A DNA stretch of 64,000 bases from Pusillimonas sp. UBA3987 (lineage in GTDB: Bacteria; Pseudomonadota; Gammaproteobacteria; Burkholderiales; Burkholderiaceae_B): assembly GCA_002384935.1 (NCBI GenBank), contig DGCD01000017.1, positions 72,701-136,700 of the forward strand. The letters are read 5' to 3'. Under the pieces are notes generated by a model that did not search any database, was not told the origin of the DNA, and worked only from the letters and a program-made list of their open reading frames with translations. The translations under genes were made by a program, and so were the position numbers. Every line of letters starts with the position of its first letter. The stretch's first letter is position 1. Shown here piece by piece: positions 34,901 through 43,253 of this stretch.

Positions 34901-35473
34901 TAGGTTTTCACGCGTGTCGGCCAGGCGGTTTTCGGTTTCACGGCGACGCTCTTTGTAGCGGGAGACGCCCGCCGCTTCCTCGAGATAAACACGAAGATCT
35001 TCCGGGCGCGCCTCGATGAGCCGGTTAATCATGCCCTGGCCAATAATGGCGTAACCCCGGGTACCCAGCCCTGTACCCAGGAAGATATCGTGAATATCGC
35101 GGCGGCGTACCTGCTGATTGTTGATGTAATAGCTGCTGGTTCCATCACGCGTCAACACACGCCTGACCGCAATTTCAGCATACGTGCCCCACTGCCCGGA
35201 TGCACGCCCGTCGCTGTTGTCGAACACGAGTTCAACCGACGCCCTTGCAGCGGCTTTGCGCTGACCCGACCCATTGAAAATGACGTCTTGCATGGATTCC
35301 CCACGCAACTCCGATGCACGGGTCTCACCAAGCACCCAACGCGCTGCATCGATAATATTCGACTTGCCACAACCGTTTGGACCCACCACCCCGACCAGTT
35401 GACTGGGCGTTGGGATGACCGTGGGCTCAACAAACGACTTGAAACCAGCGAGCTTGATTTGAGTTAGACGCAC
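31946..35473 (-). CDS. smc: Chromosome segregation protein SMC
   Basis: SMC dimers with ScpA and ScpB compact and segregate chromosomes. The 1175-residue protein has the N-terminal Walker A GPNGCGKSN (Lys37), long Glu/Ala/Arg/Gln-rich coiled-coils, a central hinge (roughly residues 500-650, with VNDADLRSLLEHWLANVYIAES), and a C-terminal ATPase half with the signature LLSGGEKALTATALVFA and Walker B FCLLDEVDAPLDDAN. It starts the smc-zipA-ligA unit; a possible promoter (TTGTCC, 17 bases, GATAAA on the minus strand) lies in the gap before lplT. Confidence 0.97.
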   Translation of the reverse strand: MRLTQIKLAGFKSFVEPTVIPTPSQLVGVVGPNGCGKSNIIDAARWVLGETRASELRGESMQDVIFNGSGQRKAAARASVELVFDNSDGRASGQWGTYAEIAVRRVLTRDGTSSYYINNQQVRRRDIHDIFLGTGLGTRGYAIIGQGMINRLIEARPEDLRVYLEEAAGVSRYKERRRETENRLADTRENLSRVEDILRELDTQLEKLEAQAQVAARYRSLQEEGERKQHVLWLLKEEGARTDQKTRFAAIEKAQTELEAAAAGLRKIESELESRRQAHYAASDRVHAAQGKLYETGAQVSRLEAEIRHVVDSRARVQARRTHLETQQQEWQAQQTHCEEQIAASEAALEEAAAQTEELGLQVEEASAALPGIEDRVRSAGAAREDMRSGLSRIEQDLALAAQSQRDADRQLDALVVRRERLESTLRSLDAPDPERIEQLAGDMEMLSGQQEEAQARLLELEERLPELDEGRREAQRGAQEESAALARLEARSTALEKLQQDVQTQGKLQPWLEKHGLSDMSRLWQHLSIESGWEPALEAALGDVMGALEMRQLEMAQAFVNDPPPSRLAFYQHPVAGKQPENSASLTPLSSLLRVNDADLRSLLEHWLANVYIAESITQAMSLRHALPGHQGCFVVSSGHVVDAHSIRYYAPDTEQAGMLARQKEIANLQKQIKARQLMADQAISFVARAEAAWNEAGQALPPARTRLAEMTRRLHDVQLEHARLVQLAEQSGQRATQIREELTELAAQTETLHGVREEAEMRFQSLDELLAEHQGRFEEAQMSGEALANEAEQARLRVRELERRVQESEFAERTLQTRIDDLRRNAGLAREQGSKAVSELASLQSELAELDASAAQAGLQGALEERAACEEVLSQARIELDNLAAGLREADETRLANERQLEPLRARITELQLQEQASRLAVEQFSEQLDAHQVDRHMLRRFLDEQSESWLRVGWLQSEVQRISREVDALGAVNLAALEELGQARERKSYLDSQHTDLCNAIETLEDAIRKIDRETRALLQETFDTVNQHFGELFPKLFGGGEARLIITGEEILDAGVQVMAQPPGKRNSTIHLLSGGEKALTATALVFALFKLNPAPFCLLDEVDAPLDDANTERYANLVTSMSEQTQFLFISHNKIAMQMARQLIGVTMQEQGVSRIVAVDIESAMQLAQA

Positions 35474-35560
35474 AATACAAGAGTGTTCAAAACGATTACA
35501 AAAAGGTCGAATTTTATCGTTTGTATGATACCCCAGGACAAAGCCGGTCAGTCAGGGCGC

Positions 35561-35566
35561 TATACT
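35561..35566 (+). promoter_or_regulatory. Possible -10 box for lplT
   Basis: TATACT lies about 104 bases upstream of the lplT start in the divergent smc-lplT gap. No good -35 partner is seen at 16-18 bases, so the assignment is weak. Confidence 0.3.
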
Positions 35567-35669
35567 CTATACCTAAACTTTCTCACATAGCTTAAAAGTT
35601 CCTTAAAATGCATGTCACGCATGGTTTCCTGCCACCCGGGCCCTCTAACCCGCAACTGGGGCGTTTAGA

Positions 35670-36974
35670 TTGAAAAAAGGTTTTTATCTGGTCATGGCAG
35701 CCCAGGCGCTATCGTCGCTGGCTGATAACGCATTACTGATCGCCGCTATCGCAATTATTGTTGACCTTCAGGGGCCCGACTGGATGGCTCCGATGATGAA
35801 ATGGTGGTTCGCCCTTGCCTATGTGGTGCTAGCCGCCTTCGTAGGCGCTTTTGCCGACTCCTTCCCGAAGGGCAAGGTCATGTTTGCAACCAATGCCATC
35901 AAGGTCGTGGGCTGCATTGTTATGTTCAGTTACCAAAGTCTGGGCTTTGAGGTAACCGGGCAACTGGCCCTGATATTCTGCGCCTACACGCTGGTTGGCG
36001 TTGGTGCGGCAGCCTACTCGCCTGCAAAATACGGCATCGTGACGGAAATGCTGCCGCCCGACCAACTCGTAAAAGGCAACAGCTGGATTGAAGGCCTGAC
36101 CGTTTTAAGTATTATTTTCGGCACCGTGCTCGGCGGTGTGCTGATCAATCCCAGTGTTTCCGCCGTCTTGCTGGGCAACCCGGTTATTGGCAGTGTGGTG
36201 GAAAGTCGGGGTGAAGCAGCCATTTTCGTCATCGGCCTGGTTTATTTCGTGGCGGCGGCCTGCAATCTTCTGATTCCAAATACCAACATTAGTTACCCGA
36301 AACAACAGACCCACCCAGTCAAACTGATTCGCGAATTCAGTTATTACGTCAAAACGTTGTGGAGCGACAAACTGGGGCAAATCTCCCTGGCTGTCACTAC
36401 CTTATTCTGGGGCGCTGGCGCCACCTTGCAACTGATTCTTATTGAGTGGGGGGCTCAGCACCTTGGCTATCGTCTCGACCAGGCCTCGATACTCATGGGG
36501 GTTGCCGCTGTCGGGACCGTTGTAGGGGCTGTTTTTGCCGGACGCGTACCACTGAAGAAAGCCTTCTCGGTATTGCCGCTGGGCGTGGTAATGGGTTTTG
36601 TGGTTCTGCTCATGCCCCTGGTCTACTCACCCTGGGCTGTCTATGCCTTATTGATTCTGATCGGGGCGCTATCGGGGTTTTTCGTTGTCCCCATGAATGC
36701 CATGTTGCAACATCGTGGGCATGTACTGCTCTCGGCGGGTCACTCCATCGCAGTGCAAAATTTCAATGAGCAATTGAACATTCTGTTAATGCTGGGCATC
36801 TACAGCTTACTGCTTTGGCTCAACTTGCCCATCAACATCATTATCGTCATTTTTGGCTTGCTGGTTGCCCTGCTGATGATTGTTTTTACTCGCTGGCACT
36901 ACCTGAACCAGAAGCGCGATCCGTCTTTAAAAGACCAAATCGGGCAACATGGGCATGGCCAGGCGTTGCATTAA
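35670..36974 (+). CDS. lplT: Lysophospholipid transporter LplT (major facilitator family)
   Basis: LplT flips lysophospholipids inward across the inner membrane for reacylation. The 434-residue protein has about 12 membrane helices; the start MKKGFYLVMAAQALSSLADNALL carries the LplT N-terminal motif with a conserved DNALL. The start codon is TTG at 35670; the next ATG at 35694 would shorten the first helix region, so I keep TTG. No acyltransferase gene (aas) is adjacent here, so a partner must act from elsewhere. It converges on the uracil-DNA glycosylase gene with only 12 bases between stops. Confidence 0.9.
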   Translation: MKKGFYLVMAAQALSSLADNALLIAAIAIIVDLQGPDWMAPMMKWWFALAYVVLAAFVGAFADSFPKGKVMFATNAIKVVGCIVMFSYQSLGFEVTGQLALIFCAYTLVGVGAAAYSPAKYGIVTEMLPPDQLVKGNSWIEGLTVLSIIFGTVLGGVLINPSVSAVLLGNPVIGSVVESRGEAAIFVIGLVYFVAAACNLLIPNTNISYPKQQTHPVKLIREFSYYVKTLWSDKLGQISLAVTTLFWGAGATLQLILIEWGAQHLGYRLDQASILMGVAAVGTVVGAVFAGRVPLKKAFSVLPLGVVMGFVVLLMPLVYSPWAVYALLILIGALSGFFVVPMNAMLQHRGHVLLSAGHSIAVQNFNEQLNILLMLGIYSLLLWLNLPINIIIVIFGLLVALLMIVFTRWHYLNQKRDPSLKDQIGQHGHGQALH

Positions 36975-36986
36975 TGCAGCGCCTGA

Positions 36987-37820
36987 TTATCCAGGCTTTT
37001 GAATTGCGCCTTCCTTCAACTGCCGTGCCAAGAGCATATCGCGCCAAACCTGCGCTTTATGCCGGGCGCGCAGTAACAGCGCGGCAGGGTGATAGGTAAC
37101 AACCACCGGAATGGCCCCATGCGACGCGGTATATGTATGTATCCGCTCACGCAGTTGTTCAATGCTACCCTTTTCATGCAAAACTGCCGAAGCGGCCAAC
37201 CAGCCCAGCACCAAGATGGCCTTGGGTCGAATCTGGTCGATTTGCGCATGTAAAAACGGTACGCAGGTTTCTATTTCTTCTTTCCTGGGAACACGCCCGG
37301 CACGAGGCCGGCACTTCACTGCGTTCGTGTAGTAGAACGAAGAATGCCCGGTCAGCCCCGATGCGTCGAAAACCACTTGCAGCAATCGCCCCGCAGCACC
37401 TTGAAAAGGTGATCCGACCTGCTCGTCGTGTTCGCCCGGCGCTTCCCCTATCACCATCCAATCGGGCTCATCAGTTGAACCCTCACCAAAAACGACTTGA
37501 TGGCGTCCTGCGTGCAAGCCACAACGAGTACATCCCATCGCCTCGGCTTTCAAAGACTGAAGGTCGGGTGGCAAAATCACCTGATGGGCGGCAACCGATG
37601 CCGTTTGCCGTTCAAGCGAGGCGGCTGTCTCCTGAGGTCGTGCCCGCCCGAGCCTTGCCGTCGCCTGCTTGCTTGAAGCCTGTTGAGACTTTGAATATGG
37701 TTCACTGGCGGGCTGGGTCGTTTCATACGTAACTTGCAGCATGCGTCGATCAAGACCCAACTCCTGCAGCCACGCCAGTTGCACTGGTGTTAGGGATGAC
37801 CGTCTTTCAGGTGCCGTCAT
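36987..37820 (-). CDS. Family 4 uracil-DNA glycosylase
   Basis: Family 4 UDGs remove uracil from DNA and carry a [4Fe-4S] cluster. The 277-residue protein has a variable N-terminal extension of about 90 residues rich in Gln/Ser/Ala, then the cluster motif beginning CTRCGLHAGRHQVVFG, the catalytic loop GEAPGEHDEQVGSPFQG, ILVLGWLAASAVL and the C-terminal TYHPAALLL. The ATG at 37820 has a GAGG ribosome site; a GTG at 37829 is the alternative. The start lies inside the 3' end of the tsaB-rimI gene (14-base overlap), so the two are probably coupled. Confidence 0.9.
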   Translation of the reverse strand: MTAPERRSSLTPVQLAWLQELGLDRRMLQVTYETTQPASEPYSKSQQASSKQATARLGRARPQETAASLERQTASVAAHQVILPPDLQSLKAEAMGCTRCGLHAGRHQVVFGEGSTDEPDWMVIGEAPGEHDEQVGSPFQGAAGRLLQVVFDASGLTGHSSFYYTNAVKCRPRAGRVPRKEEIETCVPFLHAQIDQIRPKAILVLGWLAASAVLHEKGSIEQLRERIHTYTASHGAIPVVVTYHPAALLLRARHKAQVWRDMLLARQLKEGAIQKPG

Positions 37821-39081
37821 GATGTCCACCCTCGCTCAAGTCTTTCTGCAAAACCAGCGCATCTTCCCTTGGCGACTTGGCCGCCGGATAGTATCCCTTT
37901 CTGACGCTCAACGACTGAAAGCCACGGTTATGATAAAAATTCAATGCCTTTGCGTTCGACTGGCGAACTTCCAGCAACATTGAAATCAGACCGTGATCGC
38001 GGGCAGCCTGCTCGCTGTGGCGCAGGAGAACATAGCCCACGCCTCCGCGCTGAAACCGGGGCGCCACTGCGATTACCAGTAAATGGGCCACATCCGGCGC
38101 AAACATCACGACGCTGAATCCGACCACCTTGTCGTCCTGAAGTGCAACCCAGGCACCGTAGCCCGCGCTCAGGGCGTCTGCAAAATTGCCGCGCGTCCAG
38201 GGAAAAGATTGAACACTTGCCTCGATATCGACAACCTCGTCCAGATGTTCTGGACGCATTGGCTCAATCCGCAACTTGCCGCGCACCCTTGGGTTACCAC
38301 CTAGCCCTTTTTGCCGCTCCTGCGTCGTAAACGCGACTTTATCGCGCACATACAAGGGCGCAGCCTCCGAAGGCGTCACACACTTACCCGATTCAAATAA
38401 TTGCAAACCCTGCAACGCAATTGACCCTGCATCAAAACGAGACTCCATCAGCAACTGCACCAGATAAGTGTTGCCACCCATCACAACTGACGCTGCAGCC
38501 TTTAGCGCAGGGTGGGCCTGGATGCCGTCGCCCGTCATTTCCACCCAGCCGACCGGGCCAGGCAACGACCACGAACGGGCTTGCTGATCCAGCCAAAATA
38601 GAAAATCCTCGGCCGCTATCAGAACACACGGCTGAACCTCCTGCCAGGCCGCCGATGGTTCTCCTGCAGGGGAGGCAAGCCAATAGGCAGCGACATAGAG
38701 TTCGTTCATCCGCGCATCCTGAACCACGATGCGACATACTCCCGAGGCCCCGGCCGGACCTGCCGCTGCGGCGATGGCCTGTAGTGTCGGTACAGGCACC
38801 ACCGGCACACCCAGCGCATACGCTATGCCCTGAGCAACCCCGCAAGCCACCCGCAATCCGGTAAACCCGCCCGGACCCTGGCCAAAAGCCACTAAATCGA
38901 GATCGTTGCGCGTGAGCCCGGCCTGGTCCAGCAGGCGCTGCGCCAGCGGTAAAACGTGTTCGGCGTGTCCCTGCGATTCGTGGCTCGCACCGGCAACATG
39001 CAGCCTGCCGTCGCGCCTGGTCAAGAGCGCCACGCTGCAGGTCGTTGTCGAAGTTTCAAATGCAATCAGATTGAAGGCCAT
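37807..39081 (-). CDS. tsaB-rimI: Fused TsaB (t6A synthesis) and RimI (N-acetyltransferase) protein
   Basis: The 424-residue chain joins two proteins usually encoded separately. Residues 1 to about 235 are TsaB (FNLIAFETSTTTCSVALL, VAFGQGPGGFTGLRVACG), the partner of TsaD/TsaE in making the t6A37 tRNA modification. Residues from about 280 are a GNAT acetyltransferase of RimI type (IEPMRPEHLDEVVDIE, acetyl-CoA loop FQRGGVGYVLL, ALNFYHNRGFQ), which acetylates ribosomal protein S18. The two genes are neighbours in many bacteria, so fusion is easy to explain. A segment VTPSEAAPLYVRDKVAFT before the linker is the usual TsaB C-terminus. Confidence 0.92.
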   Translation of the reverse strand: MAFNLIAFETSTTTCSVALLTRRDGRLHVAGASHESQGHAEHVLPLAQRLLDQAGLTRNDLDLVAFGQGPGGFTGLRVACGVAQGIAYALGVPVVPVPTLQAIAAAAGPAGASGVCRIVVQDARMNELYVAAYWLASPAGEPSAAWQEVQPCVLIAAEDFLFWLDQQARSWSLPGPVGWVEMTGDGIQAHPALKAAASVVMGGNTYLVQLLMESRFDAGSIALQGLQLFESGKCVTPSEAAPLYVRDKVAFTTQERQKGLGGNPRVRGKLRIEPMRPEHLDEVVDIEASVQSFPWTRGNFADALSAGYGAWVALQDDKVVGFSVVMFAPDVAHLLVIAVAPRFQRGGVGYVLLRHSEQAARDHGLISMLLEVRQSNAKALNFYHNRGFQSLSVRKGYYPAAKSPREDALVLQKDLSEGGHHDGT

Positions 39082-39260
39082 GCCGGCATTTTATGCCAGT
39101 TGTGCCATGACGCCATGCCGCCACCAAGATTGCAATCACCGCCTTGAAAAAAATTACCAAAAGCACCAAGGCAATGATAAGCTTTAAAAGAATGAAAATT
39201 ATGTAATATCTTGCTACCAGCTACTATACGGGCGTGCCCGTCCCTGTTACATTTTCGACC

Positions 39261-39995
39261 ATGAACACACAGAACCCGTCTCCTGCCCGAAAAATACTGG
39301 TCGTCGATGACGATCCACGTCTTCGCGACCTATTGCGTCGCTATTTATCTGAACAAGGTTTCAACGTATTTGTCGCTGAAGATGCAAAAGAAATGAGCAA
39401 GCTCTGGCAGCGTGAGCACTTCGACCTTCTGGTCCTCGACCTCATGCTGCCCGGGGAAGACGGCTTGTCTATTTGCCGACGCTTGCGCGGCAGCCACGAC
39501 AACACGCCCATCATTATGCTGACGGCCAAGGCTGAAGAAATTGATCGCATTGTCGGGCTTGAAATGGGGGCCGACGACTATTTATCCAAGCCGTTCAATC
39601 CGCGTGAGCTTTTGGCTCGCGTGAATGCCATTTTACGCCGCCGTGGTACCGAAGAGCATCCCGGCGCACCCAGCCAGGACAACGAAGCCATTGAGTTTGG
39701 GCCTTACGTGCTGAACCTGTCCACGCGCACGCTCACACGCAACAACGAGCCCATCCCCATCACAACAGGCGAATTTTCTGTACTGAAAGTATTCGCGCGC
39801 CATCCAAAGATTCCACTTTCACGCGACAAACTCATGGAACTGGCGCGTGGACGTGAATATGAGGCGTTCGACCGCAGCCTTGATGTACAAATATCCCGGC
39901 TGCGCAAACTCATCGAGCCCAACCCGTCAAAACCCATTTTCATTCAGACCGTGTGGGGGCTGGGATATGTTTTTATCCCCGATGGCGGTAACTAA
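39261..39995 (+). CDS. ompR: Response regulator OmpR
   Basis: OmpR is the DNA-binding partner of EnvZ and controls outer membrane and osmotic-stress genes. The ATG at 39261 gives 244 residues; a GTG at 39234 would add nine. The receiver domain has the acidic pocket VVDDDPR, the phosphorylated Asp60 in LLVLDLMLPGEDG and the conserved lysine in DYLSKPFNPREL. The winged-helix domain contains GEFSVLKVFARHP and FDRSLDVQISRLRKLIE, followed by TVWGLGYVF. envZ starts seven bases after its stop. Confidence 0.96.
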   Translation: MNTQNPSPARKILVVDDDPRLRDLLRRYLSEQGFNVFVAEDAKEMSKLWQREHFDLLVLDLMLPGEDGLSICRRLRGSHDNTPIIMLTAKAEEIDRIVGLEMGADDYLSKPFNPRELLARVNAILRRRGTEEHPGAPSQDNEAIEFGPYVLNLSTRTLTRNNEPIPITTGEFSVLKVFARHPKIPLSRDKLMELARGREYEAFDRSLDVQISRLRKLIEPNPSKPIFIQTVWGLGYVFIPDGGN

Positions 39996-40001
39996 ACCCA
40001 A

Positions 40002-41369
40002 ATGCCGCTTCTGAGAAAACAGGTGCAGCGATTTACCTCAAAGATCCGGCTGAGTCTTTTCAGCCGTTCTTTTTTGCTTCTCGCATTTCTAATGCTGGTG
40101 AGCCTGGGAACATGGCTGCACGTTTTTTTCAGTATGGAAGAAGGCCCTCGCGCAACCCAGATGGCGCAGCGGGTTACTACATCGGTCAGCATTACACGCT
40201 CCGCGCTGATTTACGCACCGCAAGAAGTCAGACCGGCACTCCTGCTGGATTTAGCCACCAAGGAAAGCCTGCGTGTTCAACCACGCGAACTCACCGATGA
40301 ACTCGAGCCGATCCCGAAATCCAGCTACTGGGATCATGTTGTTGAAGAAATCAAAACGCGCCTGGGTCCCAATGCACAGGTGATGTGGTCGGTCAATCAG
40401 GTGCCTGGTATTTGGGTCAGCTTCGATATTGAAGACGACCAGTACTGGCTGGTGTTCGATCGCGAGCAACTTGGCTTGACGGTCGGCGTGCAGTGGTTCT
40501 GGTGGGGGGCCACCGCACTCCTGCTGGCCCTCATCGGGTCTGCGATCAGCGTCAGCTTCGTCAATCGCCCCCTCGCACAACTGGCCCGGGTTGCGCGGCA
40601 GGTTGCCCGTGGGCAGATACCGTCACCGCTACCGCAGGCAGGCCCGCTTGAAGTGCGCGAAATGAACGATGCTTTCAATCGGATGCTGAGCGACCTGCGG
40701 CGGATCGAAGCCGATCGCGAAATTATGCTGGCGGGCATTTCCCACGACTTGCGCACGCCCCTGGCCCGAATGCGTCTGGAAATCGAAATGAGCAACGTCG
40801 ATGACGAAGCACGCCAGGCAATCGACGAAGATTTGGCGCAGGTCGATCACAGTATCGGCCAACTCATGGAGTACGCCCGTCCCGCAGCCGCCCTGCCTGA
40901 AAAAGGGATTGATATTTCCAAGGTTCTGCAAGATATCTACGAACGTGAGAGAACACATACGGAAGCACTGGGAGGCCACCTTACTGCCGACATCCCCGAC
41001 AAACTCACGGCCCGCATCACTGCGCATGACCTGAAGCGCATTGTGGGCAATCTTATCGAAAATGCCCGCCGCTATGGCCGCTCACCGACCGACAACAGTT
41101 GCCGCATTCATTTGAGTGCAAGACAGGAACGATTACAAACCTTCATCGAAGTCAGTGATAAAGGCGCCGGCATCGAAGCGTCGGAGATCGAACGGCTGCT
41201 GCGTCCTTTTTCACGCGGGGAAGCGGCACGAACCGGCGTCAGCGGAGCAGGGTTGGGACTGGCGATCGTTGAACGCCTCCTGGGCCACGTCGGAGGCCGG
41301 CTTACGCTGGTCTCGCCGCCTTCAGGTGGCCTTGTTGCACGTATTACCCTTCCCCTTGCGCGCCACTAA
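40002..41369 (+). CDS. envZ: Osmosensor histidine kinase EnvZ
   Basis: EnvZ phosphorylates and dephosphorylates OmpR. The 455-residue protein has a first membrane helix at about residues 20-43, a periplasmic segment to about 163, a second helix near 164-187, a HAMP linker (NRPLAQLARVARQVARG), the H-box AGISHDLRTPLARMR with phosphoryl His248, and an ATPase domain with N-box LIENARRYG, SDKGAGI and GAGLGLAIVERLL. It is the second gene of the ompR-envZ operon. Sequence in the periplasmic domain is less conserved, as expected for a sensor. Confidence 0.95.
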   Translation: MPLLRKQVQRFTSKIRLSLFSRSFLLLAFLMLVSLGTWLHVFFSMEEGPRATQMAQRVTTSVSITRSALIYAPQEVRPALLLDLATKESLRVQPRELTDELEPIPKSSYWDHVVEEIKTRLGPNAQVMWSVNQVPGIWVSFDIEDDQYWLVFDREQLGLTVGVQWFWWGATALLLALIGSAISVSFVNRPLAQLARVARQVARGQIPSPLPQAGPLEVREMNDAFNRMLSDLRRIEADREIMLAGISHDLRTPLARMRLEIEMSNVDDEARQAIDEDLAQVDHSIGQLMEYARPAAALPEKGIDISKVLQDIYERERTHTEALGGHLTADIPDKLTARITAHDLKRIVGNLIENARRYGRSPTDNSCRIHLSARQERLQTFIEVSDKGAGIEASEIERLLRPFSRGEAARTGVSGAGLGLAIVERLLGHVGGRLTLVSPPSGGLVARITLPLARH

Positions 41370-41401
41370 AATCGGCTGAATCGCTTACAATCAACGCAGA
41401 A

Positions 41402-41418
41402 GGCACAAAACCTGTGCC
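41402..41418 (+). other. Small hairpin upstream of the peroxiredoxin gene
   Basis: GGCACA (41402-41407) and TGTGCC (41413-41418) form a 6-base perfect inverted repeat in the 73-base gap between envZ and the peroxiredoxin gene. It lacks a T-run and may be a leader hairpin or a small operator. A TACAAT box lies just upstream at 41387-41392. Confidence 0.35.
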
Positions 41419-41442
41419 CCGGAAAACCTCGCAGGAGTGCAC

Positions 41443-41991
41443 ATGAAAACAGTGGGAGACAAACTGGAGCCTTTCAAGGTTATCGGCGTGAAACCCGGCT
41501 TTAATCAGCATGAAGAAAACGGGGTGTCTGCCTTCGAGGACATCACGGAGAGTTCATTCCCCGGCAAATGGAAGGTTGTGTATTTTTATCCGAAAGATTT
41601 CACTTTCGTTTGCCCCACCGAGATTATCGGCTTCAACGACCTGACTGAACAATTCGAGGAGCGCGACGCCATTCTCATGGGCGGCTCCTCTGATAACGAA
41701 CACGTCAAACTGGCGTGGCGTCGTGAAAACGACGAACTGGCCAGGCTTGCCCATTTTCAGTTCGCCGACACAAGTGGTGCGCTGATCGACCAATTGGGCA
41801 TCCGCGAACGTAATGAAGGTGTCGCTTTACGCGCAACTTTCATTATCGACCCCGACAACGCAATTCAACATGTATCGGTGAACACGCTTGATGTAGGCCG
41901 CAACCCGAAGGAAATTCTGCGTATTCTTGATGCCCTGCAAACTGAAGAACTATGCGCTTGTGGCCGTGAGCCGGGCGGCGAAACCTTGTAA
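41443..41991 (+). CDS. Typical 2-Cys peroxiredoxin (AhpC/Prx family)
   Basis: This enzyme reduces hydrogen peroxide and organic peroxides with thiols. The ATG at 41443 is chosen because AGGAG at 41433-41437 gives correct spacing; an upstream GTG overlaps that site. The 182-residue product has the peroxidatic Cys57 in FTFVCPTEI and C-terminal Cys171 and Cys173 in LCACGREPGGETL, one of which is the likely resolving cysteine. The reductase partner is not in this window. It follows envZ by 73 bases and converges on ispF. Confidence 0.92.
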   Translation: MKTVGDKLEPFKVIGVKPGFNQHEENGVSAFEDITESSFPGKWKVVYFYPKDFTFVCPTEIIGFNDLTEQFEERDAILMGGSSDNEHVKLAWRRENDELARLAHFQFADTSGALIDQLGIRERNEGVALRATFIIDPDNAIQHVSVNTLDVGRNPKEILRILDALQTEELCACGREPGGETL

Positions 41992-41995
41992 AGCG

Positions 41996-42481
41996 TCAGG
42001 AACGGAATAACAGTACGCTGACATTAGCGGCAATTCCTTCCTTGCGCCCAAGGTAACCCAGCCCCTCATTTGTCTTCGCCTTGATATTGACCTGGTCGGC
42101 GTCAATTTGCAGATCATCCGAAATATGTTGAATCATATCCGCGACATAAGGCGCCATTTTGGGTGCCTGCGCGTGGAGTGTGGCGTCGATATTGCCCACC
42201 ACCCAGCCCGTTTTGCGCACCAGCGAATAAGCCGTTCGCAACAGCAGACGACTGTCTGCCCCTTCAAAACGCGGGTCGGTATCGGGAAAATGACGGCCAA
42301 TATCTCCTAGGCCCGCTCCACCCAGCAAGGCGTCGGTCAGCGCGTGCAACAAGGCATCGGCATCTGAGTGTCCTTGCAGCCCCTTTTCATAGGGAATCGT
42401 CACACCGCCCAGAATCAAAGGGCGGCCCACAACAAGTGAATGGACATCAAACCCCTGCCCTACGCGAATAGACAAACTCAT
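41996..42481 (-). CDS. ispF: 2-C-methyl-D-erythritol 2,4-cyclodiphosphate synthase
   Basis: IspF makes the cyclic diphosphate in the MEP pathway of isoprenoid synthesis. The start MSLSIRVGQGFDVHSLV at 42481 overlaps the ispD stop by 4 bases, giving 161 residues. Metal-binding Asp12 and His14 are in GFDVHS, followed by the conserved LQGHSDADALLHALTDALLG and IGRHFPDTDPRFEGADS. The ispD-ispF pair is coupled and lies beside divergent mfd, as in Bordetella relatives. Confidence 0.97.
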   Translation of the reverse strand: MSLSIRVGQGFDVHSLVVGRPLILGGVTIPYEKGLQGHSDADALLHALTDALLGGAGLGDIGRHFPDTDPRFEGADSRLLLRTAYSLVRKTGWVVGNIDATLHAQAPKMAPYVADMIQHISDDLQIDADQVNIKAKTNEGLGYLGRKEGIAANVSVLLFRS

Positions 42482-43236
42482 AACCATTTTTCCATCAAAT
42501 CAAAATCACTTGGCCACGTTACCTTAAAGTTGCGCGGATCGCCCGGAATCAGGCGTGGCTCAACGCCGTAATGCTCGACAGCCGACGCTTCATCGGTAAT
42601 TTCAACGCTGGCACGGTACGCACGGACAAACGCATTATGCAAGAGGCCGGCAGGAAACATCTGGGGTGTTTGAGCCAGCCATAATGACTCCCGCGAGAGC
42701 GTTGCAGCAACGGCATAACGAAGCGCAGGCTTGCCGGCGGTGCCGGTTAAAACACACCCGTCAGTCGGCGTAAATGCGGCTGCCTTGTGGGCTTTTTTTA
42801 CTGTATCTGCAACCGGCAGGGCCAATAAACCACCCTGCTGTTCATACAGACAAGTATCAATCAGGAGCTTCAAACTGGATAGCGGCAAACCTGGTCGCGC
42901 AGCATCGTGGACCAAAACCCAATCGTCATTGCCTAGCCCGGCATCAACCAGCCCTGCGGACACGGTTTCGGCGCGTGTTTGCCCGCCCACCGGACGCACA
43001 ACCACCCTCTCCAGACCTTCAAGCACGGCCTGGGCCCGCAGATCGCCCGGAGCGACGACAACCCTGACTTGTTCAACCCGCGAATCGGCCAACACCGCCT
43101 GTACCGACCAGCGCAACATTGGCTTGCCCTTGAGCAATCGATACTGCTTGGGCACGACATTGTCGGCGGTAGAGGTATCCAGGGCGCGCTGCCCCACTCC
43201 GGCGGCGGGCACAATCGCAATAATTTTCTTCGACAT
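42478..43236 (-). CDS. ispD: 2-C-methyl-D-erythritol 4-phosphate cytidylyltransferase
   Basis: IspD couples CTP to methylerythritol phosphate, the third MEP pathway step. The 252-residue protein has the nucleotide loop IVPAAGVGQRAL, the pattern VPKQYRLLKGKPMLRWSVQ, DWVLVHDAARPGLP and the C-terminal KVTWPSDFDLME. The arginine normally found in the PAAGxGxR loop is present. It overlaps ispF by 4 bases and is divergent from mfd, with only 17 bases between starts, so the two promoters must lie inside one of the coding regions. Confidence 0.96.
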   Translation of the reverse strand: MSKKIIAIVPAAGVGQRALDTSTADNVVPKQYRLLKGKPMLRWSVQAVLADSRVEQVRVVVAPGDLRAQAVLEGLERVVVRPVGGQTRAETVSAGLVDAGLGNDDWVLVHDAARPGLPLSSLKLLIDTCLYEQQGGLLALPVADTVKKAHKAAAFTPTDGCVLTGTAGKPALRYAVAATLSRESLWLAQTPQMFPAGLLHNAFVRAYRASVEITDEASAVEHYGVEPRLIPGDPRNFKVTWPSDFDLMEKWL

Positions 43237-43253
43237 AACAAACCGATTTTATA

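Noticed and set aside
33796..35019. Long open frame (407 codons) antisense to smc
   Set aside because: It is Pro/Ala/Arg-rich with no family features and mirrors the coiled-coil codons of smc. This is a codon-bias shadow.
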